DNA of 25,501 bases from JALYUA01 sp038229875 (GTDB lineage: Bacteria; Acidobacteriota; Thermoanaerobaculia; UBA5066; Gp7-AA6). Location: assembly GCA_038229875.1 (NCBI GenBank), contig JBBROA010000060.1, positions 1 to 25,501 of the forward strand, given 5' to 3'. The position numbers and the translations under genes were made by a program. Within the stretch, counting starts at the first letter, position 1; every line of letters starts with the position of its first letter. Under the pieces are notes generated by a model. It ran no database searches. It worked only from the letters and a program-made list of their open reading frames with translations, and was not told the origin of the DNA. This document shows positions 15,327 to 23,084 of the stretch, one piece after another.

Positions 15327-17266
15327 GCGCTTTTTTCCTTCTCGCCGCGCTGTGGACCGCCTCGATGTCCCCTTCTCCCGCTCCCGCTCCGGCTACGGCT
15401 CCGACGACCTCGGGGGCTCCCGCGCCCGGCGAGCGCGACTCGCGGCGTCTGTACCTGCGGGCGCGCGGGGCCGTCGCAGACGGCCAGTATCGCGAGGGGC
15501 TCGATCTCTATCGGCAGGTCATCGAGCGGATGCCCGAGGACGCGGTCGTCCGATACGAATATGCCCAGCTTCTCCGCGACTTGAACGTCCAGGAAGAGGC
15601 GGTGCGCCAGGCCCGCGAGGTCGTGCGGCTCGATCCGAAGATGCCGGAAGGACACCGGCTGCTCGGAATGCTCGAGCTCGCCGCGGCGGAGAAAGATCCC
15701 GCGCGTCTCGACCGCGGCATCGAGGAGCTTCGAAGCGCGCGGCGTCTGGCGCCGGACGACATGGCGACGACAGCCACTCTCGCGCGCGCTCTCCTGGCGC
15801 GGGGACGGCCCGGAGAAGCGGCGGCGCTGCTCGACGAAATGCCGGAAACACGCACGCAGTCCGCGCTGCTGCGGATGGCGGCCGAGGCTCGCGCGAAGAG
15901 CGGCCGCTCCCGCGAAGCCGCGGGGCTTTACGAGCGGCTGCTCGAATCGGCGCCGACGGATCGCGAGATCGCCGCGGCGCTCGTCGACGTCTACGAAGAC
16001 GACGACCGCTACGACGACGCGCTGAAGCTCCTGGGCTCGATGAAGGAAAAGGATGGCGAGAACCAGGCGGTCGAGGAGCGAATCACCCTGGACCTCGCCA
16101 GGGCGGGACGCTTCGACGAAGCCGAAAAGCGAGCACGGGACCTGGCGACCAGCCGCCCCGAGAACCGCGACATCCGCCGGCTCCTGGCCCAGGTGCTCTT
16201 CGAGAAGGGAGATGTCGCGGGAGGCGAGAAGATCCTGCGCGATCTGCTCCAGACGGACGCGGCGGACGAGATGTCGCGCCGCGCGCTCGCGGGCGAGCTC
16301 CTCCGCGAGCGCCGATTCGACGAGGCTCGCGTTCTGTTCGACGACAGCCTGAAACGCGCCGGCGCGGACCCCAAGCTCGCCGAGCAGCGGCTCTGGGCGA
16401 CGCGCGAGCTCGCCTACGCCTCGTATCTCCGGAAGGACTACGCGGGCGCCAGGAAGGCCCTCGAACCGGTTTCGATCTCCGGCAAGACGGTCGATGCGCG
16501 CGCGATGCGGCTTCTCCTCGCGGTCGCGCGTGACAGCGAGGACTTCCCGGGCGGGCTCGCCCGCGCGCGAGCCGCGCTCGCGGCGGAACCGTCCAATGCC
16601 GAGTGGGAGTCCGCGGTCGCGGAATTCCAGTACCGGAGCGGCGACCGTGCCGGCGCCACCGCGACGTTCACGAAGATGGCGACCTCCTCCGAGCTGCAGC
16701 GCGTGATGGCCGCGGCGGATGCGGAAGCCCGTCTCAAGGATTACTCCGGAGCGGCGAAGCTCGCGCGCGAAGCCGCGCAGCGCTTTCCGGACAGCACCGA
16801 AGTGCAGTTCCGCCTCGCCTCCAGCCTCGAACGCGCGGGGACGTCGGCCGAAGCGGAGAAGATTTTCCTGCAACTTCTCGACGCCAAACCAAACGATGCC
16901 GCGACCCAGAACTACCTCGGTTACATGTGGGCGGACAAGGGAGTGCATCTCGAGAAAGCGCGCGACATGCTGGAAAAGGCCGTGGCCCGGGAGCCGCGCA
17001 ATGGCGCCTACCGGGATTCCCTCGGATGGGCGTATTTCCGGCTGGGGAACTACGCGGCCGCGGAGAGAAACCTCCAGGAGGCGCAACGCCGCGACCCCGA
17101 CGACGCCACGATCGCGGAGCATCTCGGGGATCTCGCGGAGCGCCAGGGCCGGATCGAAGAGGCGGTGCGCTACTGGGAGCGCTCGCTCACCTTGAAGCCC
17201 GACGAGCCGGAGAAGATTCGGGCGAAATTGAAGAATGCGCGCCCGAGGCTGACGGGGAAGGGCTGA
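15323..17266 (+). CDS. Tetratricopeptide repeat protein, exported
   Basis: The 647-residue protein starts with a hydrophobic signal-like segment (MSAFFLLAALWTASMS). A Pro/Ala-rich spacer follows, then about a dozen TPR-type helix pairs to the C terminus. The last third is the best conserved: NYLGYMWADKG, then AYRDSLGWAYFRLGNY, then AEHLGDLAERQGR and AVRYWERSL. This is the pattern of the TPR proteins encoded just upstream of lolB in Proteobacteria. It probably scaffolds an envelope complex; no enzymatic motif is seen. I took ATG 15323, whose start overlaps the leader ORF stop, because everything upstream in frame lacks homology-like features. The lipoprotein and ispE follow on the same strand. 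Confidence 0.85.
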   Translation: MSAFFLLAALWTASMSPSPAPAPATAPTTSGAPAPGERDSRRLYLRARGAVADGQYREGLDLYRQVIERMPEDAVVRYEYAQLLRDLNVQEEAVRQAREVVRLDPKMPEGHRLLGMLELAAAEKDPARLDRGIEELRSARRLAPDDMATTATLARALLARGRPGEAAALLDEMPETRTQSALLRMAAEARAKSGRSREAAGLYERLLESAPTDREIAAALVDVYEDDDRYDDALKLLGSMKEKDGENQAVEERITLDLARAGRFDEAEKRARDLATSRPENRDIRRLLAQVLFEKGDVAGGEKILRDLLQTDAADEMSRRALAGELLRERRFDEARVLFDDSLKRAGADPKLAEQRLWATRELAYASYLRKDYAGARKALEPVSISGKTVDARAMRLLLAVARDSEDFPGGLARARAALAAEPSNAEWESAVAEFQYRSGDRAGATATFTKMATSSELQRVMAAADAEARLKDYSGAAKLAREAAQRFPDSTEVQFRLASSLERAGTSAEAEKIFLQLLDAKPNDAATQNYLGYMWADKGVHLEKARDMLEKAVAREPRNGAYRDSLGWAYFRLGNYAAAERNLQEAQRRDPDDATIAEHLGDLAERQGRIEEAVRYWERSLTLKPDEPEKIRAKLKNARPRLTGKG

Positions 17267-17370
17267 GATCGCGGACTCATGAGGCGGGCCCGGGACGCGG
17301 AAGGCGGGAAGGGTGAGAAGGCTGACCGCCCGCGACGCCGCCGGTCCGGGCCGGTTTCGAGGGTTTTCCG

Positions 17371-18042
17371 TTGCGCCGCGTGTCCCTTCTGATCATGGCA
17401 TGGCGGCCGTTTGCCCGCTTTCGCGTGTCTCTCGCGGCGGCGGCTCTCGTCGTCCTCGCCGGGTGCGCGTCACGGGGCGCCGCCCCCCGACAGTTCGGCG
17501 CCGCCGGCCCCGAACAGGCTCTGCGCGCGCTGTCGGCGTGGCGGGCGGCCGTCGCGCGTTCGGAGACCCTCGGCCCGACCCGGCTTCTCTACGACGCGAA
17601 AGTCCGGCAGGGGCTCGGCTCCCTCTCCGGAACGCTGGCCGTCTCGACGGACCCGGTCGGCGCCACTCTGACCGGAGCGTTCGGGACGACGCTCGCCACC
17701 TACGCGGAAGGAGCGCTGCGCGGAGAGAAGTTCGCGCCGGTGGCGATCGAGGCCGAGCCGCTCCTCTGGATGCTCGCGGGGGTCTGGAAATCGGGGACGC
17801 CGGAAGTGCGAGGATTTCAGGGGGAGGACGCCCTGCTCGGGTGGGACGGCGACGTTCGCGCGCGAGCGGTCCTGAACGTCCCGGCCGCCCGGTTCACTTC
17901 GCTGACCGTGGAGCGCGGCGGAAAAACGCTCGAGGCGACCTACACCGGGACCTTCGATCCGTGGCCTTCGCGTCTCGAGATCCGCGACATGTCTTCCGGG
18001 AGCAGTCTGCGGCTGACCCTCGTCGGACGGGAGCAGCGGTGA
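17371..18042 (+). CDS. LolB-like outer-membrane lipoprotein
   Basis: This 223-residue protein has a lipoprotein signal: basic residues, a hydrophobic stretch (VSLAAAALVVLAGCAS) and the lipobox L-A-G-C with the lipidated Cys. The mature part is beta-rich, with ARLLYDAK-like, SLSGTLAVS, TLEATYTGTF and SGSSLRLTLV strands, compatible with a LolB/DUF4292 half-barrel. LolB receives lipoproteins from LolA at the outer membrane. Direct sequence identity to LolB is weak, and the call leans on position between a TPR gene and ispE. TTG 17371 has GAGGG seven bases upstream; ATG 17395 would also keep the signal. Its stop overlaps the ispE start (GTGA). Confidence 0.65.
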   Translation: MRRVSLLIMAWRPFARFRVSLAAAALVVLAGCASRGAAPRQFGAAGPEQALRALSAWRAAVARSETLGPTRLLYDAKVRQGLGSLSGTLAVSTDPVGATLTGAFGTTLATYAEGALRGEKFAPVAIEAEPLLWMLAGVWKSGTPEVRGFQGEDALLGWDGDVRARAVLNVPAARFTSLTVERGGKTLEATYTGTFDPWPSRLEIRDMSSGSSLRLTLVGREQR

Positions 18043-18950
18043 CCGAAGCGGCCGGTGCCGACCGCGTGCTTCGCGCGTTCGCGCCCGCAAAGATCAACCG
18101 GGAGCTCCGCGTCGGCCGCCTCCGCCCGGACGGGTTTCACGAGATCCTCTCCCGATTTTCTGCGATCGACCTCTGCGACGAGATCGAGGTCGAGCCGGGC
18201 GGCCTTCAGGGCCTACAGCTCTCGATGGCCGGACTGGCGCTGGCGCCCGGGGAGGACAACCTCGTGTTGCGCGCCGGCCGCGCGCTCGCTGCGAGGCTCC
18301 GGATCTCTCCGCGGGCCACGATCCGGCTCCGGAAGCGGATTCCGATCGGCGCGGGTCTCGGAGGCGGCAGCTCGGACGCCGCGGCAACCCTGCGCCTCCT
18401 CCGGGCGCTGTGGGCGCCCGACCTGCCCGATGAGGACCTCCGCGAGATCGCTTCGGCGCTCGGAAGCGACGTGCCCTACTTCCTGACGGGGGGCGAAGCG
18501 GACGTTTCAGGGCGCGGGGAATCGGTCGAACCGCGGCCGGATGCGCCGCCGGCGGAGCTTCTGCTCCTCATTCCCCCATTTCCCCTGTCCACGGCCGAGG
18601 TCTTCGCCGAGCACGCGCGGCAAACGTCCGAGGAGCCGGCGCTTCCGGAGCGGCTCGAAATCGGTTCGGGCTCGAAATTCTTCGGACCCAATCAGCTGGC
18701 ATCCGCCGTGCTAGCAGTCAAGGGTGTGATGAAGGCCTACCTGAAGTCCGCCGCGCTGGCTGCAACCGAGGCGGCGATCACAGGATCCGGGTCGACGATC
18801 ATCCTCTTCGGCGCGGGAGCCGGAGCCGAAAAACAATTGGAACGAGATCACCCTGAGGCGACTCTGCTGCGAGCCCGGACTCTTGCCCGCCGGGAATACG
18901 ACGAGCGGATTCGCCCTGCCGGAGGTTCCCAATGGAGATCACCCAGGTAA
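18039..18950 (+). CDS. ispE: 4-diphosphocytidyl-2-C-methyl-D-erythritol kinase
   Basis: IspE phosphorylates CDP-methylerythritol in the MEP pathway to isoprenoid precursors. The 303-residue GHMP kinase shows the N-terminal APAKIN with Lys18, the ATP loop PIGAGLGGGSSDAA (102-115), the catalytic Asp144 in LGSDVPYF, and the C-terminal GSGSTIILF. One residue looks unusual: the first motif reads KINRELRV where KINLxLxV is usual. GTG 18039 overlaps the lipoprotein stop and has GGGAG upstream. A long in-frame extension upstream is only an overlap with that gene. The 3' end overlaps spoVG by 19 bases. Confidence 0.93.
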   Translation: MTEAAGADRVLRAFAPAKINRELRVGRLRPDGFHEILSRFSAIDLCDEIEVEPGGLQGLQLSMAGLALAPGEDNLVLRAGRALAARLRISPRATIRLRKRIPIGAGLGGGSSDAAATLRLLRALWAPDLPDEDLREIASALGSDVPYFLTGGEADVSGRGESVEPRPDAPPAELLLLIPPFPLSTAEVFAEHARQTSEEPALPERLEIGSGSKFFGPNQLASAVLAVKGVMKAYLKSAALAATEAAITGSGSTIILFGAGAGAEKQLERDHPEATLLRARTLARREYDERIRPAGGSQWRSPR

Positions 18951-19270
18951 AGGTTTTTCCGGTTGAGGAAGAGAAGCTCAAAGCCTACGTCTCGATCGTT
19001 CTCGATGACTGTTTCTTGGTCTCCGACCTCAAGGTCATCCACGGCCCGAACGGGCTTTTCATCTCGATGCCCTCCAAGCGCAAGAAGAATGGCGACTTCA
19101 AGGACATCGCGCACCCCTTGAACCGCGAGACGCGGGAGCGAATGGAGCGCCGGATCCTCGATGAATACGAGCGCGCGAGGCAGGCGCCTCCGAGCGCCGA
19201 CCCGGCGGGCGACTACGCGCAAGCCAACGCCGGCTTCGAGCAACAGAGGATTCAGACCGTCGGAAGCTGA
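18932..19270 (+). CDS. spoVG: SpoVG family protein
   Basis: The 112-residue protein begins MEITQVKVFPVEEEKLKAYV and has LKVIHGPNGLFISMPSKRK, the conserved core of SpoVG. This is a small regulator that binds DNA or RNA in several phyla. It contains HPLNRETRERMERRILDEY and then a variable polar tail of about 30 residues. ATG 18932 lies inside the end of ispE with GGAGG six bases upstream, so the two are tightly coupled. No sporulation gene is seen nearby; in non-sporulating bacteria the protein is thought to regulate gene expression more broadly. Confidence 0.92.
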   Translation: MEITQVKVFPVEEEKLKAYVSIVLDDCFLVSDLKVIHGPNGLFISMPSKRKKNGDFKDIAHPLNRETRERMERRILDEYERARQAPPSADPAGDYAQANAGFEQQRIQTVGS

Positions 19271-19430
19271 CGGTCGTCGTCGCGCGGCGACGCCTTCGGC
19301 GACGTTCCCTCCCTTCTGCGCGCAACCTCGCTGACTGAGAGTTCCCGCGCTGCGGGCTCGCCACGGCTTCGGCAAGACCCGGGGCCGGGCGAACCGGGCG
19401 GGGGAAGTAGACTGGTGGAGCCGCACCGAA
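19271..19430. other. Gap between spoVG and tRNA-Gln
   Basis: No gene is visible. Just after spoVG there is a hairpin CGTCGC / GCGACG without a T-run, a possible transcript end. A -10-like TAGACT at 19408-19413, 17 bases before the tRNA, could start the tRNA transcript, but no matching -35 is present. Confidence 0.3.
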
Positions 19431-19506
19431 TGGGGCGTCGCCAAACTGGTAAGGCACCGGCCTTTGGAGCCGGCATCTGAAGGTTCGAGTCCTTCCGCCC
19501 CAGCCA
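19431..19506 (+). tRNA. tRNA-Gln (anticodon UUG)
   Basis: The 76-base gene folds as a complete cloverleaf. The acceptor arm is TGGGGCG (19431-19437) with CGCCCCA (19496-19502), then discriminator G and an encoded CCA. The anticodon stem is CCGGC / GCCGG around the loop CTTTGGA, giving anticodon TTG. The T arm contains GGTTCGAGTCC. The U1-A72 pair and G73 are glutamine identity features. It lies between spoVG and the ABM-domain gene on the same strand. Confidence 0.97.
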
Positions 19507-19591
19507 ACCCGTCGCAGGCTTCTCCGCGCGCGCCGAAAATCCGGGACACGGGCCTGCGCCCGGGAGAGAATCCCCAGCCAGGGGGTGAAGG

Positions 19592-19909
19592 ATGGCTGAG
19601 ACGGTGAAAAAGGCGCTGTGGGTCGTTTTAAAGGCGAAGCCCGGAAAAGAGCAGGACGTCGCGAACTTCCTCCGCGGTGGGCTCTCGATCGTGCAGGGAG
19701 AGCCGGCGACAACGACCTGGTACGCGATCCAGCTCGGGCCCTCTACCTTCGGAATCTTCGACACGTTTCCGGACGACGCCGGTCGCGACGCTCACCTCTC
19801 CGGGCAGGTCGCGGCGGCACTCATGGCGAAGGCGCCGGATCTTCTCTCCGAGGCGCCTTCGATCGAAAAGCTGGACGTCCTCGCCGCGAAGCTTTCGGGG
19901 AAAGGGTAG
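19592..19909 (+). CDS. Antibiotic biosynthesis monooxygenase (ABM) domain protein
   Basis: The 105-residue protein has the dimeric alpha/beta-barrel pattern. It begins with a strand (KALWVVLKAKPGKEQDVANFL), then a helix, then WYAIQLGPSTFGIFDTFPDDAGRDAHLSG, where the F-D-x-F plus HLSG block is typical of ABM/YgiN-like proteins. Members range from quinol monooxygenases to stress proteins of unknown substrate; no cofactor site can be named here. ATG 19592 is preceded by a purine-rich GGGGGTGAAGG. It converges on the small gene at 19988-20230. Confidence 0.85.
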   Translation: MAETVKKALWVVLKAKPGKEQDVANFLRGGLSIVQGEPATTTWYAIQLGPSTFGIFDTFPDDAGRDAHLSGQVAAALMAKAPDLLSEAPSIEKLDVLAAKLSGKG

Positions 19910-19987
19910 CGCGGGTAGAGCGCGGGGGCGAGCCGCTCGCGAGGAGGATCCGGAGACCACGCCCCGAGGCGGTGGCGCGAGCTTCCC

Positions 19988-20230
19988 TCAGTGAGCGGTC
20001 TTCGGATCCGCCGTCGCGTCCGGGTCGAACGCGGAGTACTCGAGCAGCGGCACTTCTCCTGAGACCGGGTTCTTGCGGCGCCGCCACCAGTAGCGGTGGT
20101 CGTCTGTCAGGGGAACGGGATTCACCGCGCAGTCGACCACGTGCCACACGTCGACGTCGAGAGGCTCCGGGATCGGGATGTCCTTTCCGCAAGTCGGGCA
20201 CGTGATCACGGGTACGGTCGCTTCGCTCAT
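19988..20230 (-). CDS. Small protein with a CxxC motif, unknown
   Basis: The frame codes for 80 residues with strong G/C third positions, which supports real coding. Near the N terminus is CPTCGKDIPIPEP, half of a zinc-ribbon-like site. Only one more cysteine follows (WHVVDCAVN), so a complete four-ligand site is not evident. An aromatic-basic patch (YWWRRRKN) and an acidic end follow. I recognise no family. ATG 20230 has only a weak ribosome-binding site. Its 5' end abuts the broken end of the phosphatase fragment. Confidence 0.6.
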   Translation of the reverse strand: MSEATVPVITCPTCGKDIPIPEPLDVDVWHVVDCAVNPVPLTDDHRYWWRRRKNPVSGEVPLLEYSAFDPDATADPKTAH

Positions 20231-20235
20231 GGGCG

Positions 20236-20751
20236 AATTCTACCGTTGCGGGTTTCGCGCGAGCGGCGGCCGACGCGAACGCCGTCGCGCTCACGAACGA
20301 CTACATCGCGCGCACCCACGGGGACGCCAACATGTTTGCCACGCTGTTCTTCGGGGTGCTCGATCCGAAGACGGGGCTGCTGGCCTACATCACCGGAGGC
20401 CACGAGCCGCCGGTGTTCATCACGGCCGGAGGATCAGTCACGCGGCTGCCTCCGTCCGGCCCCGCGCTCGGCCTGGCGCCCGAACAGCATTTCGAGGTCC
20501 GCCGCGTCGAGATGCACGCCGGCGACCTTTTTCTGGGGTTCACGGACGGCGTGACGGAGTCGCGATCTCCCTCCCGGGAGGTCTTCGACGAGCAGCGTCT
20601 GCTGGCGCTGCTCTCGCCGCGTGAAGCCTCCGCCTCCGCGCTGCTTGCCCGGATCGAGGCCGCTGTCTCGGCCCACGCCGCGGGGGAGAAGTCGTTCGAT
20701 GACGTCACGATGCTCGCGGTGAGGCGAAGCGTAGGATTGGGAGATGCGTAA
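20236..20751 (+). pseudogene. 5'-truncated PP2C/SpoIIE (RsbU-like) serine phosphatase
   Basis: The frame carries only the C-terminal half of a SpoIIE-type phosphatase. It has a stretch like the helix before the core (AVALTNDYIARTHGDANMF), then FATLFFGVLD, the GGHEPPV turn, LFLGFTDGVTESR with a metal-binding Asp, and a terminal FDDVTMLAV. The N-terminal half with the first metal site (GDxxGHG-type) is absent: a stop lies in frame at 20203-20205 and no start precedes the similarity. ATG 20332 would begin inside the fold. A protein from there would lack essential ligands, so I call it a remnant. The exact left boundary is uncertain. Its TAA overlaps the next gene. Confidence 0.7.
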
Positions 20752-20998
20752 ACTCATTTTCGTCGTCGCTCTGCTCGCCTTCTCTGTCTCGTGTCAAAGT
20801 TCCGGGGCCAAGCCGAACGGCCCGTCCGGCGCGAGCGGGACCGGAACGACCGGAGGAACTACGGTCAGCGGCACCGGCGCGACAAACGAGCCGGCTACGC
20901 CATACGGCCTTCCACGCGAAACCCCGATTGGAGGAGACCGTCCCCGGCCAACGGTGACGTCTCCGCCCTCGAACATTCCACCGACACCCAGGGCCTGA
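20744..20998 (+). CDS. Small Gly/Thr/Pro-rich lipoprotein
   Basis: The 84-residue protein has a basic start (MRKLIF), a hydrophobic segment (VVALLAFSVS) and a Cys at residue 17 in a lipobox-like S-V-S-C, predicting lipid attachment. The remainder is low complexity: Gly, Ser and Thr repeats, then proline. No domain is recognisable. ATG 20744 lies inside the last codons of the phosphatase remnant, with GGATTGGGAG just upstream. It may once have been co-expressed with the intact phosphatase. Confidence 0.6.
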   Translation: MRKLIFVVALLAFSVSCQSSGAKPNGPSGASGTGTTGGTTVSGTGATNEPATPYGLPRETPIGGDRPRPTVTSPPSNIPPTPRA

Positions 20999-21009
20999 TC
21001 CCGACGACT

Positions 21010-21254
21010 GCCGACGTCCACCCGCGCGCGGGGGGAGGGAGCGAAAGGGAGCGGAGCTTCGCGTCCGCCGAGGTGGCGGCTAAGCTCGCCCCGAGAGGAG
21101 TCTCCCGACCAGAGGGAGGGAGGAGCCTCTCGAGACGGGAGCCACAGCGAACGAAGCGACGAGGCGGGCGGTCGAGGCCGCATCCGGCCGAGCCGCTCGC
21201 CGGTGCCGGTCGCCCGCCGGCGAACGGCATGTCCCGAAGTGAGCGAAGGCGACG
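21010..21254 (+). repeat. Structured dispersed element, copy upstream of prs
   Basis: This is the second full copy of the element at 8205-8443, in the same orientation relative to the next gene. Hairpins: CGAGAGG / CCTCTCG; GGCGGGCGG (21163-21171) with CCGCTCGCC (21193-21201); and 21204-21214 with 21219-21229, pairing at 10 of 11 positions. The sequence of the second and third stems differs from the other copy while pairing is kept. The conserved tail block (GTCCCGAAGTGAGCGAAGG) ends 15 bases before the prs start. Confidence 0.8.
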
Positions 21255-21269
21255 TAGAATCCCGCTCAC

Positions 21270-22226
21270 TTGGTGCCCAACTTCTCTTACGGCGACCTGA
21301 AGATTTTTTCGGGGCGGGCACATCCCGCGCTCGCGCGCGAGATCTGCGCTTATCTCGAGATCCCCCTCGGTCAGCTGACGCTCTACAACTTCTCCGATGG
21401 GGAGAACTACTGTCAGATCGACGAGAACGTCCGGGGCGCCGACGTGTTCATCGTCCAGCCCACGAGCTCACCGGTCAACGATCACGTGATGGAGCTCCTG
21501 ATCCTGCTCGACGCGTTCCGGCGCTCGTCCGCCTCGCGGATCACCGCTGTGATGCCTTACTTCGGGTATTCACGGCAGGACAAGAAGGATAAGCCGCGCG
21601 TGCCGATCGCGGCAAAGCTGATGGCGGACCTTCTGACGGCGTCGGGGGCCGACCGAATCCTGACCATGGACCTCCACGCCGCGCAGATCCAGGGATTCTT
21701 CGACATCCCCGTCGACCACCTGTTCGCGGCTCCCGTCCTGCTCGACGCGATCCGGAAAATGGAGCTCGAGGACCTCGTGATCGTGTCTCCGGACGTCGGC
21801 GGGGTCGCCCGCGCCCGCGCCATCGGCAAGCGGCTCGGCGCCTCCCTGGCCATCATCGACAAGCGCCGCACCGGCAAGAACGAGACGGAAATCTTGAACG
21901 TGGTCGGCGAGGTCGAGGGAAAAGACGTCCTGATCCTGGACGACATCATCGATACGGCGGGGACGATGGTGCAGGCGGAGGCGGCGCTTCGGGAGCAGGG
22001 GGCGAAACGCACCTATGCGGCGGCGGTTCACGGGGTCCTGTCGGGCCCGGCCATCGAGAGAATCGAGGGATCATCGCTTCAATCACTCCTGGTGACGAAC
22101 ACGGTGTCCGTCGAGGCGGCGTTGGCCCGCTGCCCGCGGATTCACCCCCTGTCGATTGCGCCGATCCTGGGGGAGGCGATCCAGCGGATCCACGACGGAA
22201 CTTCCGTCTCGTCCCTCTTCGTCTGA
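21270..22226 (+). CDS. prs: Ribose-phosphate pyrophosphokinase
   Basis: Prs makes PRPP from ribose 5-phosphate and ATP, feeding nucleotide, histidine and tryptophan synthesis. The 318-residue class I enzyme shows LKIFSGRAHPALA, FSDGENYCQIDENVRG, the ATP-site block YFGYSRQDKK (97-106), MDLHAAQIQGFF with His136, the flexible-loop KRR (198-200) and the PRPP loop DDIIDTAGT (224-232). The start is TTG 21270 or GTG 21273; no ATG or ribosome-binding site is near. The structured repeat ends just before it. TAGAAT at 21255-21260 could be a -10 giving an almost leaderless message, though no -35 is evident. rplY and pth follow. Confidence 0.95.
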   Translation: MVPNFSYGDLKIFSGRAHPALAREICAYLEIPLGQLTLYNFSDGENYCQIDENVRGADVFIVQPTSSPVNDHVMELLILLDAFRRSSASRITAVMPYFGYSRQDKKDKPRVPIAAKLMADLLTASGADRILTMDLHAAQIQGFFDIPVDHLFAAPVLLDAIRKMELEDLVIVSPDVGGVARARAIGKRLGASLAIIDKRRTGKNETEILNVVGEVEGKDVLILDDIIDTAGTMVQAEAALREQGAKRTYAAAVHGVLSGPAIERIEGSSLQSLLVTNTVSVEAALARCPRIHPLSIAPILGEAIQRIHDGTSVSSLFV

Positions 22227-22373
22227 GCGCGACCCCCCCGGTCTTCCTTTTCCTCCGGCCTTTTCCTCCGATTTGTGTAGAATGACGCCCCTTTTTCGCC
22301 TTTCGTCTTTCGCCCTTCGCCTGTCTTCGTATAGGATCCAACGTTTTGCGCGGCGTTTCGCGCGGGGAACAGC
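22227..22373. other. Pyrimidine-rich prs-rplY gap with 7-bp tandem repeat
   Basis: The 147-base gap is strongly pyrimidine-biased on the plus strand. Four 7-base units (TTTCGCC, TTTCGTC, TTTCGCC, CTTCGCC) run at 22294-22321. TAGAAT at 22278-22283 and TATAGGAT at 22330-22337 are -10-like, but neither has a good -35 partner. I see no gene or clear terminator. Confidence 0.45.
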
Positions 22374-23081
22374 ATGAAAACCATCGAATTAAAAGTCGAA
22401 CGCCGGTCCGAGAGGGGCAAGAACGAGGCCCGACGCACGCGCGTCGCGGGCCGTATCCCGGCGATCGTTTACGGGGCCGGCAAGGCGAACGTGCCGATCT
22501 CGGTCGACCGCAAATCTCTGTCGGACGCTTTCCGCAACGGGGCAGGAGAGAACGCGATTTTCCTGCTCAAGCTCGCGGGCTCCGACCAGAGCCGCCACGC
22601 GATGATCAAGGAGCTCCAGAAGGACCCTCTCTCGCGCAAGGCGCTGCACATAGACTTCGTGCGGGTCATGATGGACGCGAAGATCCGCGTCCGCGTCTCG
22701 ATCGAAATCGTGGGGATCGCCCGCGGTGTCAAGACGGACGGCGGCATCCTCGACATGGTCACGCGTGAGGTCGAGGTCGAGTCCCTTCCCGGCAACATCC
22801 CGGCCCACCTTCCCGTCGACGTGTCCGACCTGGGGATCGGCGACGCCATCCGGATTCGCGAGCTGAAGGCGCCGGAAGGCGTCGAGATCGTCGACGACCC
22901 GGAGAAGGTTCTCGTCCACGTCGCGCAGCCGACCCTCGAAGCGGAGCCGGTGGCGGCGGCTGAGGGAGCCGAGACGACGGAGCCTGAGGTCCTGAAGAAG
23001 GGCAAGGTCGTAACGGACGAAGAGGCCGCGGCGGGCGACGAAAAGAAGCCCGAGAAGAAGGCGGAAAAGAAGGAGAAGTAG
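22374..23081 (+). CDS. rplY: 50S ribosomal protein L25, long CTC-type
   Basis: L25 binds 5S rRNA in the large subunit. The 235 residues comprise the L25 domain (1 to about 95, with RRTRVAGRIPAIVYGAG and KELQKDPLSRKALHIDFVRV), the second beta domain of the TL5/CTC type (about 96-190, with GVKTDGGILDMVTREVEVE and SLPGNIPAHLPVDVSDL), and a variable acidic then Lys/Glu-rich tail. ATG 22374 has GGGGA upstream. The purine-rich codons of its C-terminal tail supply AAGGAG for the next gene, pth, which begins three bases after the stop. Confidence 0.95.
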   Translation: MKTIELKVERRSERGKNEARRTRVAGRIPAIVYGAGKANVPISVDRKSLSDAFRNGAGENAIFLLKLAGSDQSRHAMIKELQKDPLSRKALHIDFVRVMMDAKIRVRVSIEIVGIARGVKTDGGILDMVTREVEVESLPGNIPAHLPVDVSDLGIGDAIRIRELKAPEGVEIVDDPEKVLVHVAQPTLEAEPVAAAEGAETTEPEVLKKGKVVTDEEAAAGDEKKPEKKAEKKEK

Positions 23082-23084
23082 CGC

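Noticed and set aside
15203..17122. A 639-codon open frame on the minus strand opposite the TPR gene
   Set aside because: It is an antisense shadow; the plus-strand product has clear TPR periodicity and the minus product has no family features.
17313..18038. Long fused frame running into ispE
   Set aside because: It reads the lipoprotein gene in another frame; the ispE family N terminus begins at GTG 18039 with its own ribosome-binding site.
19408..19413. TAGACT as the tRNA-Gln promoter
   Set aside because: The -10 box is well placed but no -35-like hexamer lies 16-18 bases upstream, so I mention it only as weak.
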